A stretch of 64,000 nucleotides of DNA from Proteobacteria bacterium UBA2363 (GTDB taxonomy: Bacteria > Pseudomonadota > Gammaproteobacteria > Xanthomonadales > UBA2363): NCBI GenBank assembly GCA_002344355.1, contig DDTN01000022.1, positions 62,001 through 126,000 on the forward strand, read 5' to 3'. The notes under the pieces are model-generated. The model was not told the DNA's origin. It saw nothing but the letters and a program-made list of their open reading frames with translations, and made no database searches. This document shows positions 17,984 through 25,798 of this stretch, piece by piece; within the stretch, counting starts at the first letter, position 1, and each line of letters opens with the position of its first letter. Made by a program: the position numbers and the translations under genes.

Positions 17984-19897
17984 ATGATCCGATTCAGACA
18001 AACCGGGGCCGCGCGCTGGCTGGTACTCGCGGTCGTGGCCACCGGGGCGGTGGCGGCACTGGGCGCGGGCCTGACCTGGTCGGCCGCGCCGGCAGATCCC
18101 CATGCCGGCTTCCTCGACATCACTCCGGACGGCACCCAGCCGGGCCTGGCCAGCGCCATGGAGCCCAACACCGGCTGCTTCGGCTGCCACCGCTCGTTCA
18201 ATCCGGATTCGCCGCAGGCGACCTTCATGCCCCACAACACCTGGGGCGGTTCGATGATGGCGCATTCCGGTCGCGACCCGCTGTTCTGGGCCGCGCTCGA
18301 CGTCGCCAACGCCGACCTGCCCGGCGCCGGCGACTGGTGCCTGCGCTGCCATGCGCCGACCGCGTGGCTGGAGGGCAGGGTGCTGAAGACCCCGGGCGGC
18401 GGCGTGGTCGACGGTACCGACGGCTGCCTGCTCGAGGGCCGGCACGACGCCACCGACGACAAGGGCAACGACTACGCCGGCATCGGCTGCCACTTCTGCC
18501 ACCGCATGACCGAGACCGGTCCGGCCGGCGAGACGGCGCCGCCGGGCAGCGGCAACTTCTGGCTCGACGACGCGCTGTCGTGCGAGACCCCCGGCGGCAC
18601 CTACGGCGGCCCCTGCCGGGCCGGTCCCTACCATTACCAGCCCGGCGACCTGTTCGAGCCGCCCCATGGCTGGGTCTACTCGGCCTTTCTCGACCGCGGC
18701 GCGGTCTGCGGCGTCTGCCATGACGTCACCTCGCCGATCACGGCGAACGGCCCCCTGCGCACGCTGATCCTGCCCGACGGCACCGACACCGGCATGGCGA
18801 TGCCGATCGAACGCACCTTCACCGAGTGGGGTCGCAGCGATTTCGGCGATCTGGTGTTCCGCGACCGGATGGGCGACGATTTCGACTTCACGCCGCAGCT
18901 CGCCCGCGGCGCGACCTGCCAGGACTGCCACATGGCCAGCAGCGAGGATCCGCTGGCCAAGGCCTGCTCCTTCCTGCCGGACGGCTCGCGCGCCGGCAAC
19001 CTGCCCGTGCACGAGTTCGTCGGCGCCAACACCTGGATCCCGAAGATGATCCGGGACCTGTACGCGCCCGGCATCGGCGGCGGCATCGAGGACCGCGCCG
19101 CCGACATCGCGCAGACCATCGAACGCGCCCGGCACATGCTGACCCAGCGCAGCGCCGTCATCGAGACCAGCGCCCAGGCCGCCTCCGGCGTCGTCAACGC
19201 CCAGGTCAAGGTCACCAACCTGGCCGGGCACAAGCTGCCGACCGGCTACGCCGAAGGCCGCCGCATGTGGCTGCACGTGGTCGCCCGCGACGGCCAGGGC
19301 GACGTCGTCTGGCAGACCGGCGCCTGGGATCCGGCGACCGGCGCCCTGGGCATCGACGCCCAGACCCGCGTCTACGAGGTCCAGCAGGGCATCTGGAACC
19401 CCGCCACGCAGTCCTGCGAGACCGAGGATTCCCTGGGCCGCAAGCAGTTCCACTTCGTGCGCAACAACTGCGTGGCGAAGGACAACCGTATCCCGCCGCT
19501 GGGCTTCACCGGCGGCGCCGACCTCGACACCCGGCCGGTCGGCCTGGTCTACCCGCCGGTGGCGCCGGGCTCGCCGCGCCTGGTCAACTTCGACGTCAGC
19601 AGCTACGCGATCCCGCTGCCGCCCGGCTTCAGCGGCCAGCTCACGGTCACCGCCACCCTGCGGTTCCAGATCGCCAGCGCCGAGTACATCACCTTCCTGC
19701 GCGACCAGGCGGTCGAGCGCAACTTCCAGCCCGAGAACCAGATGTGCGCGGGCGGTCCCGGCCGGCCGTTCACGGTCGGCCCGCAGGGCCAGACCCGCGG
19801 CGAGTTCATGTACGACCTGTGGAGCAACCCCGCCTACGGGCGCTCGCCGCCGGAGGACATGGTCAGCGCCAGCGCCGCCGTGGTGGTGGCACCGTGA
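17984..19897 (+). CDS. Exported five-heme cytochrome c-like protein
   Basis: A 637-residue protein with an N-terminal hydrophobic signal or anchor (WLVLAVVATGAVAALGAGL). Five CxxCH motifs lie at about Cys65 (CFGCH), 119 (CLRCH), 169 (CHFCH), 242 (CGVCH) and 312 (CQDCH). A C-terminal beta domain from about residue 390 includes AGHKLPTG and is related to the end of the preceding cytochrome, so the two are probably paralogues or share an architecture. Unlike its neighbour it lacks the terminal DGFE-type motif. A GTG 14 codons upstream is possible, but the ATG at 17984 directly precedes the signal sequence. Its stop overlaps the next gene's GTG, implying translational coupling to the lipoprotein. 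Confidence 0.87.
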   Translation: MIRFRQTGAARWLVLAVVATGAVAALGAGLTWSAAPADPHAGFLDITPDGTQPGLASAMEPNTGCFGCHRSFNPDSPQATFMPHNTWGGSMMAHSGRDPLFWAALDVANADLPGAGDWCLRCHAPTAWLEGRVLKTPGGGVVDGTDGCLLEGRHDATDDKGNDYAGIGCHFCHRMTETGPAGETAPPGSGNFWLDDALSCETPGGTYGGPCRAGPYHYQPGDLFEPPHGWVYSAFLDRGAVCGVCHDVTSPITANGPLRTLILPDGTDTGMAMPIERTFTEWGRSDFGDLVFRDRMGDDFDFTPQLARGATCQDCHMASSEDPLAKACSFLPDGSRAGNLPVHEFVGANTWIPKMIRDLYAPGIGGGIEDRAADIAQTIERARHMLTQRSAVIETSAQAASGVVNAQVKVTNLAGHKLPTGYAEGRRMWLHVVARDGQGDVVWQTGAWDPATGALGIDAQTRVYEVQQGIWNPATQSCETEDSLGRKQFHFVRNNCVAKDNRIPPLGFTGGADLDTRPVGLVYPPVAPGSPRLVNFDVSSYAIPLPPGFSGQLTVTATLRFQIASAEYITFLRDQAVERNFQPENQMCAGGPGRPFTVGPQGQTRGEFMYDLWSNPAYGRSPPEDMVSASAAVVVAP

Positions 19898-20490
19898 GGG
19901 CGGTCGCCCCGCACGGTCTGGCTGCCGTTTCGGCGCTGCTCCTGGCCGCCTGCGCGACCGGAGGCGCGCACCGGGTGGATGAGCGAGCCGCGCCGGTCGC
20001 GCCGGTCGCCTCCGCGGTCGATCCGGCCGGCCGCATGAGCGGCTACCAGTTCGCGCGGCGCTACCGCGACGTGGTCAAGGTCGATGGACGCGACGTCCGC
20101 CAGGACGTCGAGTACGGCTTCGACTACGACCGTCGCAGCACGGTGCGGCGGGTGTTCGACCTCGACGGCCGCCTGCTGTCCGAGGAGCTTCTGCCCGGCG
20201 AGTCGCTGCGTGCCAACGCCGCCGAGGAGGAGCGCCTGGAGGCCCTGGTCCGCGGCCACCCGCAGCTCGGCCCGCTGATGGCCGGCCGCGACGACCTGCT
20301 CGTCCATCGCGGCGGCTTCGTGGTCCGCGAGGCCGGCGACCCCTGGTGCGACCTGGGCTCGCGCTGCCTGCGCTTCATTGTCAGTGCCGGGGACGGCTCC
20401 ATCCCCGTCATCCACGCCGTCGTCGACCTGGTGAGCGACCGCGTGGTGTACACCCACGACGACCACCAGGTTCCCGCCGATTCCCCCTGA
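19894..20490 (+). CDS. Lipoprotein, possible copper-amine-oxidase N-terminal-domain-like
   Basis: A 198-residue protein starting at a GTG whose last two bases are shared with the stop of the cytochrome gene (GTGA), so it is translationally coupled. It has a signal with a lipobox LLAAC at about residue 19, hence probable lipidation. The C-terminal half (about 120-198) has an alternating pattern ending PVIHAVVDLVSDRVVYTHDD, which resembles the end of the small N3 domain that precedes the catalytic domain in copper amine oxidases. The next gene encodes a catalytic-domain-like protein, so this may be a detached N-terminal part. That reading is inference; PepSY-like folds could look similar. Confidence 0.75.
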   Translation: MRAVAPHGLAAVSALLLAACATGGAHRVDERAAPVAPVASAVDPAGRMSGYQFARRYRDVVKVDGRDVRQDVEYGFDYDRRSTVRRVFDLDGRLLSEELLPGESLRANAAEEERLEALVRGHPQLGPLMAGRDDLLVHRGGFVVREAGDPWCDLGSRCLRFIVSAGDGSIPVIHAVVDLVSDRVVYTHDDHQVPADSP

Positions 20491-20503
20491 GGACCGTTCG
20501 CCG

Positions 20504-21694
20504 ATGAAATCCGCCCCGTACCTGGCTGGCCTGCTGGCCCTGGCCTGCCTGAGTCCTTCGGCCGTCCGCGCCGCCACACCCGATTGCGTGGTCGAGGGCG
20601 GCACCCTGCTGTCCTGGCCGGCGGTCGACCCGCTCTGGCAGATGTGCTGGCTGCCGCCCAACCAGAGCATCGGTCCGCGCGGCTCGGGCCTCGAGCTGCG
20701 CGCCGTGCACTACCGGGGCATCCTGGTCGCCAAGCGCATCCATTCGCCGATGCTGTTCGCCGAGTACCGCACCAGCACCTGCTACCGGGACTGGAAGGAC
20801 ACCGGCACGCCCACCCTGGCCCATACCAGCACCCACAATGCGATGGCCGTGCCGCCCGACCTCGAGCGCCTGGCCACGACCTCGTGCTCGGTCTCGAAGT
20901 CGCCCACCGCTTCCTACGGCACCTGCCCGTTCCAGCAGCCCAGCGGCGGCGGCTACCAGTGCACCACCAACAACGGCGTGGTCATCGAGGACCTCGGCGA
21001 CCACGTGCGCCTGACCAGCCAGTACCGCGCCGACTGGTACATGTACGACTCGCGGATCCGCTTCTTCGACGACGGCACGATCGAGCCGACCTTCGGCTTC
21101 GGAAACAACAACGGCACCTTCAACAACACCACCCACTGGCACCACAACTACTGGCGCTTCGACTTCGACATCGACGGCGCGGACAATCACGTCGTGGCGG
21201 AGAACGGCGTCGACCAGCCGGTCGAGTTCAGCGCCCTGCGCGGCGCCCCGGGCAGCACCACCTGGACCGTGCGCAACACCGTCACCGGCCGCGGCTACGA
21301 GCTGGTACCCGGCGCCGATGACTATGCGGTGGCGACCAACGAGTCCGGCCGCAACTTCCACACCATCGACTTCATGGCGACCCGCTACGTGGCCAGCCAG
21401 TACGGCGACAACCCGAGCTACTCGCTGGGCGATTGCGGCATGAACCAGGCCGCCCTGGTCAACGGCCAGAGCATCGACAACGAGGACGTGGTGCTCTGGT
21501 ACCGGGTCGCGGTGCGCGATGCCACCGCCGGCAACTGGCCGCCGTCCTGCGGCACCGGCGGCAACCCGCCGTGCATCCCCCAGGACTCGATGATCTGCAA
21601 GTCCGCGGGCCCCCGGCTGGTGCCGTTCGGACCGTGGGCGCCGGTCAACGACGTCATCTTCGCGCACGACTTCGAGCCCGCAGCGTCGCCCTGA
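20504..21694 (+). CDS. Exported copper amine oxidase-like protein with degraded active site
   Basis: A 396-residue protein with signal peptide (YLAGLLALACLSPSAVRAA). Several blocks match the copper amine oxidase catalytic core: LELRAVHYRGILVAKRI, RIRFFDDGTIEP, HWHHNYWRFDFDIDG and NEDVVLWYRV. In true enzymes the cofactor tyrosine sits in N-Y-D/E-Y. Here the aligned stretch is W178-Y179-M180-Y181, so the tyrosine is kept but its Asn and Asp/Glu neighbours are not. The HxH copper pair is kept (His211, His213). The third histidine near the C-terminus and the catalytic Asp region (PYGD) appear to be lost. It ends in DVIFAHDFE. Amine oxidase activity is therefore doubtful; a copper-binding or structural role is possible. 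Expected at the cell surface or in the periplasm. Confidence 0.75.
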   Translation: MKSAPYLAGLLALACLSPSAVRAATPDCVVEGGTLLSWPAVDPLWQMCWLPPNQSIGPRGSGLELRAVHYRGILVAKRIHSPMLFAEYRTSTCYRDWKDTGTPTLAHTSTHNAMAVPPDLERLATTSCSVSKSPTASYGTCPFQQPSGGGYQCTTNNGVVIEDLGDHVRLTSQYRADWYMYDSRIRFFDDGTIEPTFGFGNNNGTFNNTTHWHHNYWRFDFDIDGADNHVVAENGVDQPVEFSALRGAPGSTTWTVRNTVTGRGYELVPGADDYAVATNESGRNFHTIDFMATRYVASQYGDNPSYSLGDCGMNQAALVNGQSIDNEDVVLWYRVAVRDATAGNWPPSCGTGGNPPCIPQDSMICKSAGPRLVPFGPWAPVNDVIFAHDFEPAASP

Positions 21695-21755
21695 GCGCAG
21701 CCGCCCCCGGGTACCGCGCCGGGCGCGGTGCCCGGACGCCGCGCCCGGCGCGCGG

Positions 21756-22790
21756 TCACAGGAACTCGGCGCGGACGTCGACGCTGGAGCGCACGCCGAG
21801 GTCGTCGAAGTGCGCGGCCAGCCAGCGCCGCGCGACCTCGCGGCCGTAGTCGTGCAGGGTGGTGAGGAAGGCCAGGTCCGGGCTGAGCTTGCTGGCCAGG
21901 GTCAGCTCGGCCATCAGGGCGTCGTCGCGGATCGAGTGCATGTGCATGGCGCGGATGCGGTCGCGGTACTCGTCGCGCAGCCAGCCTTCCTCGACCAGGC
22001 GGGCGGCGAAGGCGATCGCCCGCATCTCGCGCATCAGCGAGGAGTTGAAGCTGATCTCGTTGACCCGGTTGGCGATCGCCTCGGGGGTCCTGGGCACCTC
22101 GTCGCGGGCGATCGGGTTGACGTGGACCACGACGATGTCGCTGCTGGTGGTGCGGTAGAACAGCGGGTAGAGGACCGGGTTGCCCATGTAGCCGCCGTCC
22201 CAGTAGGCCTCGCCGTCGATCTCGACGGCGCGGAACAGCTGCGGCAGGCAGGCGGAGGCGAGCAGGGCATCGGCGCTCATTGCCGCGTTGTCGAAGATCC
22301 GCACCTTGCCGGAGCGGACGTTGGTGGCGCACACGAACAGCTTGAGGCAGTGCGGCTGGGACAACGCCTCGAAGTCGACGTGGCGCTGGATGACGTTGCG
22401 CAGCGGGTTGAAGTCGAACGGGTTGAACTGGTAGGGCGAGAAGGTCCGGGTGAAGGCCTCGAAGGCGGCATGGCTGGCCGCCAGGCCGATCGCCGGGTCG
22501 ATGCCGAACCAGCGCAGGATCTCCGGCTGCGGGCGGACCGGGCTCCAGATCCGGCCCTCGGCGGCGACGTCCAGCCAGAACGCGCGCAGGGCCGCCCGCG
22601 CGCCATCGCGCCCGCCGCCCAGCAGGCCATGCGCCATCACCACGGCGTTCATGGCGCCGGCGCTGGTTCCGCACAGGCCCTCGAAACCGATCCGGCCGTC
22701 CTCCAGCAGGGCGTCGAGCACGCCCCAGGTGAAGGCGCCATGGGCGCCGCCGCCCTGCAGGGCCAGGTGGACGGTGCGGGTGGCGGTCAA
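21756..22790 (-). CDS. Patatin-like phospholipase
   Basis: A 344-residue patatin-family serine hydrolase. The oxyanion loop GGGAHG (13-18), nucleophile motif GTSAG (Ser43) and catalytic Asp in YWDGGY (Asp198) are all present, so a Ser-Asp dyad lipase or depolymerase is predicted. No signal peptide is seen. No ATG precedes the glycine-rich loop; the likely start is a TTG at 22790 whose bases overlap the stop of bdhA (TTGA), implying coupling. Patatin genes are commonly paired with 3-hydroxybutyrate dehydrogenase, so a role in lipid or polyhydroxybutyrate turnover is plausible, though not shown by the sequence. Confidence 0.88.
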   Translation of the reverse strand: MTATRTVHLALQGGGAHGAFTWGVLDALLEDGRIGFEGLCGTSAGAMNAVVMAHGLLGGGRDGARAALRAFWLDVAAEGRIWSPVRPQPEILRWFGIDPAIGLAASHAAFEAFTRTFSPYQFNPFDFNPLRNVIQRHVDFEALSQPHCLKLFVCATNVRSGKVRIFDNAAMSADALLASACLPQLFRAVEIDGEAYWDGGYMGNPVLYPLFYRTTSSDIVVVHVNPIARDEVPRTPEAIANRVNEISFNSSLMREMRAIAFAARLVEEGWLRDEYRDRIRAMHMHSIRDDALMAELTLASKLSPDLAFLTTLHDYGREVARRWLAAHFDDLGVRSSVDVRAEFL

Positions 22791-23566
22791 CGCGCCACCC
22801 AGCCGCCGTCCAGCACCATCTGGGTGCCGGTCATGTTGGCCGCGGCCGGGCCGCACAGGAAGCGGACCGCGCCGGCGATGTCCTCGGGTCGGGTGAAGCG
22901 CAGCGACGGCTGCTTCTCGGCCAGCAGGTCGCGTTCGGCCTGTTCCGGCGTGCAGCCTTCGCGGGCGGCGCGGTCCTCGATCTGCTTGCGCACCAGCGGC
23001 GTCAGCACCCAGCCCGGGCACACCGCGTTGCAGGTGATGTCGGCGCCGGCGTTCTCCAGGGCGACCACCTTGGTCAGGCCGATGACGCCGTGCTTGGCGG
23101 CGACATAGGCCGACTTGTCGACCGAGGCGACCAGGCCGTGCACCGAGGCGATGTTGACGATCCGGCCGTGGCCGCGGGCCTGCATGCCCGGCAGCGCCGC
23201 CCGGGTGGCGTGGAACACCGCCGACAGGTTGATCGCCAGGATCAGGTCCCAGCGCTCGGGCGGGAATTCGTGCACCGGCGCGGTGTGCTGGATGCCGGCG
23301 TTGTTGACCAGGATGTCGATGCGGCCGAAGCGCCGCTGGGTGTCGGCGACCAGGGCCTCGACCTGGTCGCGGCGGGACAGGTCGGCCGGATGGAAGTCGA
23401 CCGCCTTGCCGTACCGGGCGACTTCCGCCCTGGCGGCCTCGATCTGCGCGGCTTCGCCCAGGCCGTTGAGCATGACCGTGCAGCCGGCTGCGGCCAGGTC
23501 GGCCGCGATGGCCAGCCCGATGCCGCTGGTGGAACCGGTGACCAGGGCGATCTTGTCCTCGAGCAT
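22787..23566 (-). CDS. bdhA: 3-hydroxybutyrate dehydrogenase (SDR family)
   Basis: NAD-dependent short-chain dehydrogenase interconverting 3-hydroxybutyrate and acetoacetate. The 259 residues contain the cofactor loop TGSTSGIG (10-17), NNAG (88-91), catalytic Ser141, Tyr154 and Lys158 (YVAAK), and the BDH-typical CNAVCPGWVLTPLV and PSLRFTRPEDIA segments. The start follows an excellent GAAGGAGA Shine-Dalgarno. About 200 bases separate it from bufC, so it may have its own promoter. The patatin gene overlaps its stop. Confidence 0.9.
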   Translation of the reverse strand: MLEDKIALVTGSTSGIGLAIAADLAAAGCTVMLNGLGEAAQIEAARAEVARYGKAVDFHPADLSRRDQVEALVADTQRRFGRIDILVNNAGIQHTAPVHEFPPERWDLILAINLSAVFHATRAALPGMQARGHGRIVNIASVHGLVASVDKSAYVAAKHGVIGLTKVVALENAGADITCNAVCPGWVLTPLVRKQIEDRAAREGCTPEQAERDLLAEKQPSLRFTRPEDIAGAVRFLCGPAAANMTGTQMVLDGGWVAR

Positions 23567-23772
23567 GCTGTCTCCTTCGGTGTCGATTTGGATGTCGGTG
23601 GCGGTGGCGGCGGCGACGACCGGCCCGGGCGGCCCGGCCGGGCATCGGCGGGCAGGCCAGTGACGACGCCGGGTCCGGCGACGCCCGCGTCGCCGGCCAT
23701 TCTCGCAAACCTCGATGGGGCCGGCCTTCACGCGCCAGGCGGCCCGGCCCGGCGGTGCCCGCCGGGTCCGGC

Positions 23773-24552
23773 TCAGGCGGCGGTGCCCAGCACGATGTCG
23801 CGGGCCCGCAGGCGGTCCAGGATGTCCCGGCCATGCGCGAGCAGGGCATCGCACGCCAGCCCGGCCTCCGCGGCCAGGGCGCGCAGCTGGTCGGCGCCGC
23901 TGGCGCCGGGCCGTTCATGCAGCAGTTCCAGCAGGCGCAGGGTGAGGGCGTTGGCCTCCAGGAAGCCGACCCGGTCGCGGCGGTCGCGCACCACCACCAG
24001 GCAGGTCGGCTGCGTCGGCGCTTCCGCGGGAGGCGGATGCGCCGCACCCAGCCGGTGCACGGGCCACCGGTAGGCCAGCGGCCAGGCCAGCGGCGAGGCG
24101 ACCGGCACGCCGGCCAGCAGGTCGCCTTCGGGATCGTGGCCGACCTCCCCGATGTCCGCCTCGGCGTTCGCCGCGTGGATCTCCATGTACTCGTAGTGCG
24201 CCAGCTCGGCCAGCCAGGGCGGATCGGGCGCTTCCGGCAGCGCCTGGCGTGCCTGCAGCCAGGCCACGAACTCGCGCCCCACTTCCGGAAACAGCGGGGT
24301 GCGGGCACGGTGCCCCGCATACCAGGCGCGCACCAGCGCGCGCCAGGGCGCCTCGTCGAGCAGGCCGCGCAGCACCGGGAAGTTGCCGGCCAGCAGGCCG
24401 GCCACGGTGTTGAAGAACAGGCGCCGGTAGACGGCGAGCCGGCGGGGGTCGACGCCCGCCGGCACCGGCTGGCGGTCCGGATCGCGCAGCCAGGCGGAGA
24501 AGGCCTGCTGGCGCTCGCGCAGCGCCGGAACGGGTTCAGGCGGGCGGTGCAT
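23773..24552 (-). CDS. bufC: BufC/HvfC-type protein (DUF2063), RiPP biosynthesis partner
   Basis: A 259-residue DUF2063 protein. These proteins carry an N-terminal helical domain (LAVYRRLFFNTVAGLLAGNFPVL) and accompany DUF692 multinuclear iron oxidases as partner subunits needed for precursor-peptide recognition or modification. Recognised here by the characteristic YRR-FFN-NFPVL pattern, the HYEYMEI block and the adjacent bufB. The ATG at 24552 is chosen over the GTG at 24570 because it has an AGGA at good spacing. The gene overlaps the end of bufB by 17 bases, so the two are translated from one mRNA. Confidence 0.88.
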   Translation of the reverse strand: MHRPPEPVPALRERQQAFSAWLRDPDRQPVPAGVDPRRLAVYRRLFFNTVAGLLAGNFPVLRGLLDEAPWRALVRAWYAGHRARTPLFPEVGREFVAWLQARQALPEAPDPPWLAELAHYEYMEIHAANAEADIGEVGHDPEGDLLAGVPVASPLAWPLAYRWPVHRLGAAHPPPAEAPTQPTCLVVVRDRRDRVGFLEANALTLRLLELLHERPGASGADQLRALAAEAGLACDALLAHGRDILDRLRARDIVLGTAA

Positions 24553-25366
24553 GGCGGTCCTGCAGGGCACGGATGGCGGCGACCTCGGCGAGCAGCTCGG
24601 ACACGGGCGGGAAGTTGAAGTCCCGCTCGAGCAGCGTCGGCCGGACGCCGTGGCGATCGTAGGCGTGCGCCAGCAGGGCCCAGACCGGGTCGATCACCGC
24701 CGCACCATGGCTGTCGACGATCAGGTCCGGCGCTTCCCGGTAGTGGCCGGCGACGTGCATGGCGACGATCCGGCGGCCGGGCAGGGCGTCGATGAAGGCG
24801 GCCGGATCGAAGCCGTGGTTGACGCTGTTGACGTAGACGTTGTTGACGTCCAGCAGGAGGTCGCAGTCGGCCGCCTCCAGCACCTCGCGCAGGAAGCCGA
24901 GCTCGTCCAGGTCGGTCGCCAGCGGCGCGTAGTAGGAGACGTTCTCGACGGCGATGCGCCGGCCCAGCGCATCCTGGGCCTGCCTGATCCGCGCCGCGAC
25001 GTGGCGGACGCCCTCGGCGGTGAACGGGATCGGCGCCAGGTCGTAGAGCTGGCCGTCGTCGCTGCACCAGCTCAGGTGCTCGGAGTACAGCGCGACGCGG
25101 TGGCGGTCCAGGAAGACGCCGATGCGGCGCAGCAGGTCGAGGTCCAGGGGCGCCGGCCCGCCCAGCGACAGCGACAGGCCGTGGCAGCTCAGCGGGTGGC
25201 GTTCGGCGAGGGCGGCCAGCCGGCGGCCCGGCGCGCCGCCGACGCCGATCCAGTTCTCCGGTGCGCACTCGAGGAAGTCGACGGCGTCGTCCGGCGCGGT
25301 CTCCAGCGCGCCCAGCAGCGCGCGGCGCAGGCCGAGGCCGGCGCCCTGCAGGGGCACCGGCGTCAC
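24536..25366 (-). CDS. bufB: BufB/HvfB-type multinuclear non-heme iron oxidase (DUF692)
   Basis: DUF692 (MNIO) enzyme of about 276 residues, a TIM-barrel oxidase of the MbnB type that modifies cysteines of small precursor peptides. Metal-ligand regions are visible: FLECAPENW, SCHGLSLSLGG, YSEHLSWCS, AVENVSYY, LLDVNNVYVNSVNHG, AMHVAGH and DSHG. In characterised systems it installs copper-binding groups on Cys residues of EGKCG motifs. The preceding gene encodes exactly such a peptide, 16 bases upstream. The start is probably GTG 25366, with an alternative GTG at 25357. A long open frame continues upstream but is shadow of bufA. Confidence 0.92.
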   Translation of the reverse strand: MTPVPLQGAGLGLRRALLGALETAPDDAVDFLECAPENWIGVGGAPGRRLAALAERHPLSCHGLSLSLGGPAPLDLDLLRRIGVFLDRHRVALYSEHLSWCSDDGQLYDLAPIPFTAEGVRHVAARIRQAQDALGRRIAVENVSYYAPLATDLDELGFLREVLEAADCDLLLDVNNVYVNSVNHGFDPAAFIDALPGRRIVAMHVAGHYREAPDLIVDSHGAAVIDPVWALLAHAYDRHGVRPTLLERDFNFPPVSELLAEVAAIRALQDRHAPPA

Positions 25367-25382
25367 GGCCGGGCGGTCGCGG

Positions 25383-25670
25383 TCAGGCCTGGCCGCCGCA
25401 CTGCCCCTCGCCGCACTTGCCTTCCCCGCATTTGCCTTCCTCGCCGCACTTGCCCTCTTCGCCGCAGCTGCCCTCCTCGCCGCACTGGCCCTCTTCGCCG
25501 CACTTGCCTTCCTCGCCGCACTTGCCCTCCTCGGGCGGCTCGTCGCTGACCTGGTAGCCGCCGCCGAGCTCGGCGAGGGCGAACGGGTTGCCCGCCTGGG
25601 CGAGCGGCGCCCCGGCGAGCAGGGCAAGGCCGAGCGCGGCCGCCAGGGGCTTCATCAGATGGCTGTCCAT
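25383..25670 (-). CDS. bufA: BufA/HvfA-type RiPP precursor with EGKCG repeats (bufferin/oxazolin-like)
   Basis: A 95-residue precursor with a Sec-type signal (MKPLAAALGLALLAGAPLAQA) and a repetitive core of eight cysteines at 51, 57, 63, 69, 75, 81, 86 and 91. Five are in EGKCG, two in EGQCG and one in EGSCG. In the bufferin/oxazolin families these cysteines are oxidatively converted by the DUF692 enzyme into copper-binding heterocycles, and the exported product limits copper stress. The spacing is six residues for the first six units and five for the last two. Start ATG 25670 has GAGGA upstream; ATG 25655 is an alternative. No DoxX-like fourth gene is adjacent. The function is strongly inferred from family and operon. 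Confidence 0.9.
   Translation of the reverse strand: MDSHLMKPLAAALGLALLAGAPLAQAGNPFALAELGGGYQVSDEPPEEGKCGEEGKCGEEGQCGEEGSCGEEGKCGEEGKCGEGKCGEGQCGGQA
25395..25529 (-). repeat. Coding tandem repeat in bufA (EGxCG units)
   Basis: Eight near-identical units of 18 bases (the last two 15 bases) encode E-E-G-[KQS]-C-G. Third-base identity between units is high, suggesting recent duplication or slippage expansion of the modified core. Confidence 0.8.
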
Positions 25671-25798
25671 GGTGCGGGTCCTCGTGGGTGGGTGCCAGGC
25701 CGGACGCCGGCCCGGCGGACGTGTCCCGCAAGCGTAGTACCCGGGGCTTCGCCAGGCCAGCGTCCGGGGGCTGCGGTCCGGCGCCGGTATGCCAGCGA

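Noticed and set aside
25395..25529. Regular 18-base repeats resembling a small CRISPR-like array
   Set aside because: The repeats have no unique spacers and are in frame as EGxCG codons of the bufA precursor.
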